A DNA stretch of 64,000 nucleotides from Aliivibrio fischeri ATCC 7744 = JCM 18803 = DSM 507 (GTDB lineage: Bacteria; Pseudomonadota; Gammaproteobacteria; Enterobacterales; Vibrionaceae): positions 1,736,001 to 1,800,000 of the forward strand of contig NZ_CP092712.1 in the NCBI RefSeq assembly GCF_023983475.1, in the 5' to 3' direction. Below are positions 8,811-16,682 of this stretch, one piece after another (positions within the stretch are counted from its first letter, which is position 1; every line of letters starts with the position of its first letter). The position numbers and the translations under genes were made by a program. The notes beneath the pieces are model-generated. The model saw only the letters and a list, made by a program, of their open reading frames with translations, did not search any database and had not been told where the DNA came from.

Positions 8811-8917
8811 AACTCAGCTTGATGAGGTGTGTTAGCTGCGATAGGCTCTTGCACACCTCTGGATAGAAACAGTTTAGAGGTGTTACACTAAACTGCTAGA
8901 TATTGATAAGCTGAGTT
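8811..8917. other. Nested inverted repeats, possible structured RNA or folded DNA site
   Basis: Closing arms AACTCAGCTT (8811-8820) and AAGCTGAGTT (8908-8917) are perfectly complementary. Inside, ACACCTCT (8853-8860) can pair either with GAGGTGT at 8824-8830 or with AGAGGTGT at 8876-8883. CAGTTTAG (8870-8877) pairs with CTAAACTG (8888-8895), which excludes the second option. The set of mutually exclusive stems within one closing stem resembles a structured RNA or a single-strand-folded recombination site. It does not match an integron attC consensus that I can recognise. Confidence 0.45.
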
Positions 8918-8982
8918 TGAGCAAAATTGAACTTGTTAAGGTTTACAAGTTGGGTGGCAATTCATACCTTAAAAATGAAATG

Positions 8983-11349
8983 CTATGAAGACAAGTAATA
9001 CACAGCTAATGCTTTGTCGTTGTAATCAGTACAGTTTGACTTTAGAAGTAATCGTTGCACATTTTTATCATAAAGACCTCCTTCGGGAACTAAAGCTGTA
9101 AAGTTAATTGAATCACCCCCAGGTTCATGAGCTTTGATTTTTATATCTAGTTCAACAGCCTGCGCCTTCTTCTCAGATATTGCATTTTGTTCTGAGTTAT
9201 TTGAAGCTACTAAAGCATGGGAAGACTTCAGCCAATCTCGGTACATAACAAAATTCGCACTTGTTGATTTACGAAACGAATTCATTGCTTGAGAGTCTAC
9301 TGGAACCATCGTGACTGTATCGTAAACTTCACTCCAAGGATAAGTCGCTATTCCTTGGTTTCGATGTTGAGCTGTATGAAACTCAACCCATCTAGATTCA
9401 CTGTCGGTTACAATTACCGAACCTGTTACTTGAGCTAAAAATAAACCCATTTCATAGTTTGGTGCCATGCTAAAGGGCATAAACTGACCTCCTAAGTCTT
9501 GTAAGGGGATTAATGGATCAATTTTGGCTTTCTCATTTAAAGTATCATTCACGTCTTCAGCTTGGCTGTCTGTCAAATGAGGAAACTCACTCAATAGCAT
9601 TCTCTTTCGTACTTCTCGAGGCCTCATATATGTAGAGTTTAAAAGGTCTTCTGTCATCAAATGCAAGTGCAACAGGTGATCTGACGGGCTAATGAAAGTT
9701 CCTTTTCTAGAAGCTGCCATGTCTAGCATTTCACGATGTAAGCTATAGTCAAAGCAACAAGGATCAGGAATGAGATTTACCAACCCTAAACCAATATATG
9801 GCTCAATCATTAACATGAAGCGAAAATCTTTCAGGGCCTGATATTTGTAACTATTAGGTGTTTCAACAGGACTAAATTCAGGCTTTACATTGTTAGGATT
9901 GATAAATGGGTGTTGAATCAGAAACTCCTCAAAATGAGGTGCCATAGCAAGTGCGTGTATACCTATCCTTCTAATATCTAATGGGCCAGTATAAAGTCCA
10001 CGAAACTTACCATCAGGTTTAGGCAACATAGAATAGATATCAGTATCAGTGGGCCATAGTACGGAATAAAACCTATAGATTTCTGACACCTGTTCATCTG
10101 ACAATTCACGCCTAACATCATCCCATGACTTTCCTTTATTGAGCCCCAGAACGTCTCTGATTGCATTACACAACGCTAGATTTCGTTCCCTAATACTTAG
10201 ATACGACCAAGTCGAACGCTTCTCTATCGGTATATCTCTACAGCACTTCTTGAACTTTCTACCACTACCGCACCCACAGCTGTCATTGGGACCTAGCATT
10301 TTTTCATCAATTGTCTTTTTAAGAAAACTACTTTCGGGTGTTTGCCGGCCAAATTCATCTTGATAATGAACATGGCCATCATCAAATTTTGCAAGCATCT
10401 CCCCACCATAACAATAAAGTTCGCTAGATGGTGGTAACAATACATGTTTTAAATCAGCCCAATCGCAATGAACTTCGTTATCAGGATGTAGCCAAGAATC
10501 AGAGCCAGCAGCTACAGACTCATTTGAACGACTTTTGATTATATAGTTAATCTTAGTTACTTCTTCATCTGACAACTTTCGAGTATTGATAAACTCTATG
10601 GTATTAACCATGCTTTGACGCATCTTTGCTGCGTTAGTGCGAGGCTCTAGAGGGTCTACTGATTCAGGGGCTTTTGCATATTCAAGATTGGTCAAAATTA
10701 AGCATCTATTTTTATCTAATGGAAAAATAGTTTGTGAGCCTTTTAGTGAAATATCTGGATCGTTGGGGTATTTACATAGCTTTGAGTCAGGTGGGCATGC
10801 ATTGTTGTATACCGTTACAGGATGATCTGAAACTATAAATTTAACCGCTGAATCTTCGGCTGAAACGAGTTCTCGTACTCCCTCAGCCCACAGAGTACAA
10901 TGCAACGACCTTACTGATTGCATTTCTTTCATCAAGTCATTTTGACTAAGCTCTGGGTAATGGCTTTTTATCCAATCTAAGCCCTTTGGTGTTCTTATTT
11001 TTTGGGCATCTAAATACGAAAAGAAACTTTCAAAATGCTGATGCCATTCAGCTGGGTCATCTGTTAGAAACGCCTTTACAGCATGTGAGCCATTATCATC
11101 AATATACCCAAACAATTTTTTCTCAATTTCATCGTTGATTTCATCTCCAAAGAAAGTCGTGTATAGGTCTTTTTGATAAAAACGTTGGGTCGGAGTCTGC
11201 CACTTTTTGGATGGAGGGATAATTTTTTCAGTCCCATTCGGCAATATAATTATTTTTTGCTTGAGATGGCAAAGCTCGTTTTCTCTTTCACTAACAAAGC
11301 CCTTTTGATGCCACTGAGGCACATAATGATTATCTCTTGTTTTAGGCAT
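8983..11349 (-). CDS. DUF4238 / SEC-C zinc-motif protein of unknown function
   Basis: 788 residues. The N-terminus (about 1-300) has the hallmarks of DUF4238: NHYVPQWHQKGF at 7-18, FIVSDHPVTVYN near 170 and IFPLDKNRCLILT near 208. Residues about 353-372 are a SEC-C zinc-binding motif, the SecA C-terminal type (DSCGCGSGRKFKKCC). The remaining 400 residues match nothing I recognise; they look globular with no membrane segment or signal peptide. DUF4238 proteins are common in mobile and defence-rich DNA but their activity is unknown, and the SEC-C motif usually marks a protein- or ribosome-binding module. It has its own promoter (TATAAT at 11386-11381 on the minus strand) and a GGTGAT Shine-Dalgarno before ATG. 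Single-gene unit in the island; a defence role is only inferred from the setting. Confidence 0.75.
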   Translation of the reverse strand: MPKTRDNHYVPQWHQKGFVSERENELCHLKQKIIILPNGTEKIIPPSKKWQTPTQRFYQKDLYTTFFGDEINDEIEKKLFGYIDDNGSHAVKAFLTDDPAEWHQHFESFFSYLDAQKIRTPKGLDWIKSHYPELSQNDLMKEMQSVRSLHCTLWAEGVRELVSAEDSAVKFIVSDHPVTVYNNACPPDSKLCKYPNDPDISLKGSQTIFPLDKNRCLILTNLEYAKAPESVDPLEPRTNAAKMRQSMVNTIEFINTRKLSDEEVTKINYIIKSRSNESVAAGSDSWLHPDNEVHCDWADLKHVLLPPSSELYCYGGEMLAKFDDGHVHYQDEFGRQTPESSFLKKTIDEKMLGPNDSCGCGSGRKFKKCCRDIPIEKRSTWSYLSIRERNLALCNAIRDVLGLNKGKSWDDVRRELSDEQVSEIYRFYSVLWPTDTDIYSMLPKPDGKFRGLYTGPLDIRRIGIHALAMAPHFEEFLIQHPFINPNNVKPEFSPVETPNSYKYQALKDFRFMLMIEPYIGLGLVNLIPDPCCFDYSLHREMLDMAASRKGTFISPSDHLLHLHLMTEDLLNSTYMRPREVRKRMLLSEFPHLTDSQAEDVNDTLNEKAKIDPLIPLQDLGGQFMPFSMAPNYEMGLFLAQVTGSVIVTDSESRWVEFHTAQHRNQGIATYPWSEVYDTVTMVPVDSQAMNSFRKSTSANFVMYRDWLKSSHALVASNNSEQNAISEKKAQAVELDIKIKAHEPGGDSINFTALVPEGGLYDKNVQRLLLKSNCTDYNDKALAVYYLSS

Positions 11350-11541
11350 TAAATCACCATAAGCTACTATAAATAAAAAGATTATACTGGATACTGTTGT
11401 TTAACAAACTAAAAAATCTCGATAGCCCTCACTGATATTAGATTTATAGTCATAATTTTGGCAATAAGATAAATACTGCCGAGTATCAGATGGTAAGGAT
11501 AACTATATCGTTTGCCCCTTTGAGTAATGCGTCTACTTTTA
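11350..11541 (-). promoter_or_regulatory. Promoter region of the DUF4238-SEC-C gene
   Basis: On the minus strand a consensus -10 TATAAT is at 11386-11381, with TTGTTA-like -35 sequences about 15-17 bases upstream. The leader to ATG at 11349 is about 30 bases. The rest of the gap, toward the helicase stop, shows no feature. Confidence 0.45.
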
Positions 11542-12924
11542 TTATATGGTAGAAAATGCCGAGATTACTCGCTGCTTAAAAGCTCCAAGCCGAAGTTCAT
11601 CAAACGTCCCTTGAGTGCCATAAAGAGCGGTTGAACTGCCTATACCATTTCCCCAAGATACATTTGAACTTGTGTGACTTAGAGGCTCAAGCAAAGGTTT
11701 TTTATCATTCAAACCATTTCGTTTATTAGGGAGTTCAGTCTTGATTGGTTTTCCCATGTTCGCATAAATACATGACTCAGGAATATCGTCTTCAATTCGC
11801 TCAGCAAACTGGATAAGGTTTTGTTCTGCAAATGTAAATAACCATGCTTGTTGAGCCGTGGAAGAGTCGATTCGAAGAATACGTCCTAGCACTTGCCTGA
11901 AATACAGTTCCGTTTTTACAGCGCTCATATGACAACACACTTGAAGTCTAGGGATATCCGTTCCTTCGCTTATCATTCCGACACTAACGATCCATTGAGT
12001 GTCGCTTTGTCGATAACGTTTTATTTCTGCTAGCGGTTCTTCATGTCGATAAGTAACAATTGAAACGGTTTGACCAAATTTCTGAGAGAGAACCTCTTTG
12101 ATTTCGTGTGCATGCTGAACTGACGCAGCAACAATGAGTCCGCCGGCATTTGGAGAGTCTAAGCGCACTCTTGCTAATCGTTCACACCCTAAACTTAGTA
12201 GATATTCTATAGCCTCTTGGTTGTGAATTACACTCTGGTAAGACGCTTTTGTCTGCTTAAGCATCTCTAATATTGATGAAAAAGATTCCACTTTTTCGCT
12301 ACTACTAACAGACAAGTGTTCATTATCAATTAACACGATTTTAGGCGATCTACAGACACCATCAGTAATCGCTTGTTCAAGAGTATATTGGTAATCGACA
12401 AGAAGTTGTCCTTCTGGGTCGCTGTATTCACCCATCACAATAGGTAAAGAGTCTGATCGCCATGGTGTTCCTGAAAGTGCAAGTGTAAAAGTAGCAAGCC
12501 CTTGTATCTTTGTTAGAATTTGCTGCCCCTAAATGTTCGCATTTTCAACCTCAGAGCCAGCGCAGTGGTGTATTTCATCAAAAACAACAAAGACTCTATG
12601 ATTGCGTAATGTTTGCCAAAACTCATCATTAAGGAACTGGATAGATTGATAGGTTAAAGATTGTCCGATAGCTCCCATCCCACCATTAAATGTGCAATTA
12701 AGGAATGATGAAAAGGTTTTCTTAATACTATCAGAAACCGTCAACGATGGTGAAAAGCACAACACAAGATCCACCATGTCGTTTTGTAGCAGTCTTAATG
12801 CAATATTAGCAGCAAGAACCGTCTTTCCAGCCCCTGGTGTAGCTTGGCAAAAAAAATGGGAGCCGTTAGATTGGTATTTCTCCAATGCTCTGTCAGAACA
12901 TTCACTTTGCCACTTTCTCAACAT
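11542..12924 (-). pseudogene. DEAD/DEAH-box helicase interrupted by an in-frame TAG
   Basis: A 461-codon frame from ATG 12924 to 11542 broken once by TAG at 12529-12531 in the same frame. Before the stop: WQSECSDRALEKY (Q motif), Walker A QATPGAGKTVLAA and the DEAH-type box VVFDEIHHCAG. After it, the unbroken frame resumes with GQQILTKIQ, then LALSGTPWRSDS (motif III), IVSVGMISEGTDIPRL (motif V) and FRQVLGRILRID (motif VI). So all superfamily 2 helicase motifs are present in order and a single base change explains the break; W (TGG) or Q (CAG) to TAG is the simplest. The second half can restart only at an ATG at about 12438, giving a piece with no P-loop. Either a recent pseudogene, an assembly error or a suppressed stop. 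The start overlaps the end of the winged-helix gene (ATGTTGA). Confidence 0.82.
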
Positions 12925-13460
12925 GCTTCATTTCCTTCATAAAGAGTGTTAAGAACTTTTGTTAAAACGTTCACTTTACCGAGCAATAAAGCAGCGCGCT
13001 CCTTAGCCTGCTGATGCAAAGGGGCCAGTTTATTTTCTAGCTCAGGAAATCGGGATATGACCGACTGATACTCGTCAACCTCCCCAAGTACTATCTCCAG
13101 TTCGCCCTTGTATTCATTACGCTCATTGTTCAAAATAGAATAGTCTTGAACGAGTGCCTGAGATTTTGTATTTACTTGATTATTCGTGGTTACATTTTTA
13201 TGTAACTCTTTAAATTGAACAGTTTGAAAGTAACGTTTTGCCCGTCCAGATCCTTCAGTTCGCAACCAACATTTCTTTTCAAAGTGTAAAATGGAACGAT
13301 ACACTTTTTTGCGAGCTTCAGCAGAATTGGTGTTCATATTATTAAGTGATAGCCACAAATCTCTAGCTTCTAGCACAGTGAACCCATTTAACCCATTTTC
13401 TATCAATAACTTGTGCATCACCGCACTAATTCTTCGAGACCGTTTCATTTTCAAAATCAC
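12918..13460 (-). CDS. Small basic protein with predicted winged-helix N-terminus and coiled coil, partner of the helicase
   Basis: 180 residues, no family recognised. Residues about 1-75 look like a winged helix (SRRISAVMHKLLIEN, then ARKKVYRSILHFEKKCWLRTEG, then RAKRYFQ as the wing). Residues about 100-170 are a long amphipathic stretch rich in E, K and L that should form a coiled coil. It overlaps the helicase start by 7 bases and so is translated with it. It stands immediately downstream of a double operator that also faces the XRE regulator. A DNA-binding or helicase-loading partner is a reasonable guess but not shown. Confidence 0.65.
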   Translation of the reverse strand: MILKMKRSRRISAVMHKLLIENGLNGFTVLEARDLWLSLNNMNTNSAEARKKVYRSILHFEKKCWLRTEGSGRAKRYFQTVQFKELHKNVTTNNQVNTKSQALVQDYSILNNERNEYKGELEIVLGEVDEYQSVISRFPELENKLAPLHQQAKERAALLLGKVNVLTKVLNTLYEGNEAC

Positions 13461-13471
13461 ATTAACTAAAA

Positions 13472-13523
13472 ACTAAGTATTGCTTAGTATACAGGAATCG
13501 ATAAAACTAAGACAATCTTAGTT
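13472..13523. promoter_or_regulatory. Twin palindromic operators between the winged-helix/helicase operon and the XRE gene
   Basis: ACTAAG-TATTG-CTTAGT at 13472-13488 and AACTAAG-ACAAT-CTTAGTT at 13505-13523. The two have the same half-sites, the same 5-base spacer and lie 34 bases centre to centre, all inside the 90-base divergent gap. This is the arrangement expected for a dimeric HTH repressor that binds side by side; the XRE protein encoded next to it is the obvious candidate. No other copy of the pair is seen at the other island genes. Confidence 0.75.
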
Positions 13524-13550
13524 ATTAGAGTCTACCGAAATGAAATTTAA

Positions 13551-13862
13551 GTGTTATTTATTAGTCCAATCCCAGAGCGACTCAAACAAGCTCGTAAAAA
13601 AGCGAAACTCTCTCAAAAAGCATTGGGAGTGTGTATAGGTATGGATGAAAGTTCAGCAAGCCCTCGAATGAATCAATACGAGAAAGGCAAGCACACCCCT
13701 GATATTCAAACCTTAAAGCTTATCGCTGATGAATTAGGTGTGCCGCTTAATTATTTCTTCTGTGAAGATGAAAGTGCAGCCGAGTTAGCCTGTTTAATTT
13801 CTCAAATGACTGAGAGTGAAAGAAAAAAACTCATTGCATCACTAAATCAAAGTAAAGACTAA
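13551..13862 (+). CDS. XRE-family HTH regulator, possible controller protein of the type I RM locus
   Basis: 103 residues starting at GTG 13551. Residues about 8-68 form a Cro/C1-type HTH domain (ERLKQARKKAKLSQKALG, then MNQYEKGKHTPDIQTLKLIADELGVPLNYFFC). A short acidic/basic tail (MTESERKKLIASL) follows. Size and position are those of control proteins next to restriction-modification genes. It lies 110 bases before hsdM and divergent from the helicase pair, with matching twin operators upstream. I infer autoregulation plus control of the leftward operon, and possibly of hsdM. The start is weakly supported: an ATG at 13540 is out of frame. Confidence 0.82.
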   Translation: MLFISPIPERLKQARKKAKLSQKALGVCIGMDESSASPRMNQYEKGKHTPDIQTLKLIADELGVPLNYFFCEDESAAELACLISQMTESERKKLIASLNQSKD

Positions 13863-13903
13863 AGAAAAAGGGTATATTCCTCCCTAATTACATAATTCAA
13901 TTT

Positions 13904-13946
13904 GTTATGGGTTTCTCAGGAGAATATTAGACCTTCTTCCCATAAC
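13904..13946 (+). promoter_or_regulatory. Inverted repeat upstream of hsdM
   Basis: GTTATGGG (13904-13911) and CCCATAAC (13939-13946) are exact reverse complements separated by 27 bases, inside the leader of hsdM (ATG at 13973). It may be an mRNA hairpin or a second operator. It is unlike the ACTAAG operator, so it is unlikely to bind the same protein. Confidence 0.4.
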
Positions 13947-13972
13947 TTAGCCGCTATCAGGACACTCAAAAC

Positions 13973-15457
13973 ATGTTTGAACAAGTATTCAAGAACGTTG
14001 ATGACATCTTCCATAAAGATGCAGGTTGCTCTTCTGAGCTAGATTACACAGAACAGTCTTCATGGATGCTGTTTTTAAAGTACCTTGACGATCTTGAGTT
14101 CACCAAATCCCAAGAAGCGGAAATGATGATGGAAACTTACGAGTACATCATCGAAGAACAATTCCGTTGGAGTAACTGGGCTGCGCCTAAAGATGCAGAT
14201 GGTAAGTTTGATCATAACAACGCCTTAACGGGTGATGACCTGATGGATTTTGTGGATGGCAAGCTTTTCCCATACTTAAAAGGCTTTAAGCAACGTGCTG
14301 ATAGCGCAAACACCATCGAATACAAAATTGGTGAGATTTTTAGCGAGATAAAAAACAAGATTCAAAGTGGTTATTCACTGCGTGACGCATTGGAAAAAAT
14401 TGATACATTACGTTTTCGCTCACAGCAAGAAAAACACGAACTGAGCCACTTGTATGAAGCTAAAATTAAAAACATGGGTAACGCAGGTCGTAACGGTGGT
14501 GAATACTATACGCCGCGCCCATTAATCCGAGCGATGATCGATGTCGTTCAGCCTAAAATCGGTGAAACTATTTACGATGGCGCAGCAGGTTCTGCGGGGT
14601 TCTTGTGTGAAGCCTTTGATTATCTACGTCAAGGTGGCCGCGAAAAAGTAAAATTAAGCACCACTGACTTAGCGACACTGCAAAAAGATACGTTTTATGC
14701 CAAGGAGAAAAAATCTCTGGCGTATGTTATCGCTATCATGAACATGATTTTGCACGGCATTGAAGCGCCTAACGTATTACACACCAATACACTGTCTGAA
14801 AATCTGCAAGATATTCAACCAAGCAGTCAACACGACATCATTCTGGCTAACCCGCCATTTGGTGGAAAAGAGCGTAAAGAGGTTCAAGAGAACTTCCCTA
14901 TCCAAACGGGCGAAACAGCATTTTTGTTTTTGCAGCACTTTATCAAAATGCTTAAACCCGGTGGCCGTGCGGCTGTAGTTATTAAAAATACCTTTTTAAG
15001 TAATACCGATAAAGCGGCAATTGCACTGCGTAAGGAACTACTTGAAAACTGTAACTTGCATACAGTACTCGATTGCCCTGGTGGTACGTTCTTAGGTGCA
15101 GGTGTAAAAACCGTGGTGCTGTTCTTTACCAAAGGCGAACCTACGCTTAATACATGGTTTTATGAGCTAAATGTCGGTCGTAACATGGGTAAAACAAACC
15201 CACTAAACGACAAAGATTTAGAAGACTTTGTTAAGCTGCAAAAAGCCGCTATGGGTGATTTGAAAAAAGGGGTTTCAGATAAATCATGGTCATTAGCAAT
15301 TAGTGATATTGATGAAAACACCTATGACCTATCGGTTAAAAACCCGAATGTTGCAGAAGACGCACCACTGCGTGAGCCTAAAGCTATTATTGATGACATT
15401 ATTAAACTTGATAAAGAATCTGAAGCGATTTTAGCTAAGATTCAGGAGTTGTTGTAA
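13973..15457 (+). CDS. hsdM: Type I restriction-modification system DNA methyltransferase subunit
   Basis: 494 residues. HsdM_N helical domain over about 1-140 (IFHKDAGCSSELDYTEQSSWMLFLKYLDD), then an N6-adenine methyltransferase domain: NGGEYYTPRPLI (N-terminal to motif I), IYDGAAGSAGFLCEAFDYL (motif I, SAM binding) and the catalytic motif IV ILANPPFGGKE near residue 292. It methylates adenine in the target set by HsdS and is needed for restriction as well. The stop TAA overlaps the ATG of hsdS by one base (TAATG). Intact. Codon use appears more GC-rich than the flanking core genes. Confidence 0.95.
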   Translation: MFEQVFKNVDDIFHKDAGCSSELDYTEQSSWMLFLKYLDDLEFTKSQEAEMMMETYEYIIEEQFRWSNWAAPKDADGKFDHNNALTGDDLMDFVDGKLFPYLKGFKQRADSANTIEYKIGEIFSEIKNKIQSGYSLRDALEKIDTLRFRSQQEKHELSHLYEAKIKNMGNAGRNGGEYYTPRPLIRAMIDVVQPKIGETIYDGAAGSAGFLCEAFDYLRQGGREKVKLSTTDLATLQKDTFYAKEKKSLAYVIAIMNMILHGIEAPNVLHTNTLSENLQDIQPSSQHDIILANPPFGGKERKEVQENFPIQTGETAFLFLQHFIKMLKPGGRAAVVIKNTFLSNTDKAAIALRKELLENCNLHTVLDCPGGTFLGAGVKTVVLFFTKGEPTLNTWFYELNVGRNMGKTNPLNDKDLEDFVKLQKAAMGDLKKGVSDKSWSLAISDIDENTYDLSVKNPNVAEDAPLREPKAIIDDIIKLDKESEAILAKIQELL

Positions 15458-16647
15458 TGGAGTGGTCAAATCAATCTTTAGGTGATTTCTGTGAGGTAAT
15501 TGCAGGTCAATCACCTCAAGGTAAATATTACAATACTGAGGTGGAAGGCTTACCTTTTTATCAAGGGAAAAAGGAGTTTGGTGACCGTTTTATAGGTGCT
15601 CCACAAAAATGGACGACAAAAGTCACGAAAGAAGCACAAGCTGGTGATATTTTAATGTCAGTAAGGGCACCTGTTGGCCCTATTAATTTCTCAACACAGA
15701 ATATTTGTATTGGCCGAGGTCTAGCTGCAATTAGACCGAGTGAAAAGCTAAATAAAGACTTCTTATATTATTACTTATTATCTAAACAAGATGAGATAAC
15801 AGGTAATGAAGGGGCTGTATTTGCATCAATTAATAAAAAGCAAATAGAGTCATTAAGCTTTTCGTATGTAAATTTAGTGGAACAAAAGCGCATTGTGGCA
15901 TTGCTCGATACTGTATTTTCCGACTTAGAACAAACCCGTGCTAAAACCGAACAAAACCTAAAAAACGCCCGCGAGTTATTTGATAGCTACTTGCAACAAG
16001 TGTTTAGCCAGAAAGGTGAAGGTTGGGTTGATTTACCCCTAGGAGATATTTGTAATTTTAAGCATGGATTTGCATTTAAATCTGAGTTTTTTGTAGATAA
16101 ATCGAAGTTGATATTATTAACTCCAGGTAGCTTCTACGAAGATGGTGGATATAGATATAGAGGTGAGAAAACAAAATATTATGAAGGTGATTTTCCTGCT
16201 GAGTATTTACTTAAAAAAGGTGACCTTCTGGTTGCTATGACGGAACAAGCAGTAGGTTTACTAGGCTCTTCTGCTTTAGTACCTGAAAATAATACCTTTC
16301 TTCATAATCAGCGTTTAGGATTGGTTGAACTTACACCTGAGTTTAAAAATAAAGTCAGTTTGAAATTTTTATTTCATCTATTTAATACAAAAAATTTCAG
16401 AGCAAAGGTTCAAGAGACCGCTACAGGATTAAAGGTTCGACATACGTCACCAAAAAAAATGCAGGTGATATCTGTTCCAATTTTAAATGATGTGATTGAG
16501 CAGGAATTGATTGCGCAAAAGTTATTTGAAGCTAAAGAAAGGGTTATTGAGCTTGAAGCAATTTACCAGCAAAAATTAGACTCGATAGACGAACTTAAAA
16601 AGTCCATCTTACAAAAAGCCTTTAGCGGTGAATTAACTCACGATTAA
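15457..16647 (+). CDS. hsdS: Type I restriction-modification system specificity subunit
   Basis: 396 residues with two target recognition domains. TRD1 is about 1-150 (SLGDFCEVIAGQSPQGKYY), then a conserved helical spacer (EQKRIVALLDTVFSDLEQTRAKTEQNL), TRD2 from about 190 (LGDICNFKHGFAFKSEFF), and a distal helical spacer ending SILQKAFSGEL. This is the usual circularly arranged HsdS design that reads two half-sites separated by a gap. The TRDs are visibly lower in GC than the spacers, consistent with TRD exchange. Specificity cannot be deduced here. Overlaps hsdM by one base. Confidence 0.93.
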   Translation: MEWSNQSLGDFCEVIAGQSPQGKYYNTEVEGLPFYQGKKEFGDRFIGAPQKWTTKVTKEAQAGDILMSVRAPVGPINFSTQNICIGRGLAAIRPSEKLNKDFLYYYLLSKQDEITGNEGAVFASINKKQIESLSFSYVNLVEQKRIVALLDTVFSDLEQTRAKTEQNLKNARELFDSYLQQVFSQKGEGWVDLPLGDICNFKHGFAFKSEFFVDKSKLILLTPGSFYEDGGYRYRGEKTKYYEGDFPAEYLLKKGDLLVAMTEQAVGLLGSSALVPENNTFLHNQRLGLVELTPEFKNKVSLKFLFHLFNTKNFRAKVQETATGLKVRHTSPKKMQVISVPILNDVIEQELIAQKLFEAKERVIELEAIYQQKLDSIDELKKSILQKAFSGELTHD

Positions 16648-16682
16648 GCATCAGTCTAAACAGTAAACACAAGGTAAGTGTC

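Larger units (their letters stand above)
8354..8982. other. Long island intergenic region between convergent genes
   Basis: About 630 bases with no supported coding gene. It holds the 35-base palindrome at 8679-8713 and the stem-rich segment at 8811-8917 listed separately. The rest is AT-rich and unremarkable. Such a large convergent gap would not be expected to hold promoters for the two flanking genes, so a small RNA, recombination site or gene remnant is likely. Confidence 0.5.

Noticed and set aside
8811-8917. Integron attC site
   Set aside because: The stems are there but no GTTRRRY core site and matching inverse core were found at the ends.
10139-10363. Plus-strand frame inside the DUF4238-SEC-C gene
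   Set aside because: Wholly antisense to a gene with clear domain motifs; no ribosome binding site or homology.
12439-12528. Frameshift in the helicase
   Set aside because: The two halves are in the same frame and the gap translates cleanly with motif III; only a TAG separates them.
14760-15132. Two short frames inside hsdM on both strands
   Set aside because: Both fall within the methyltransferase motif region of hsdM, which is certain.
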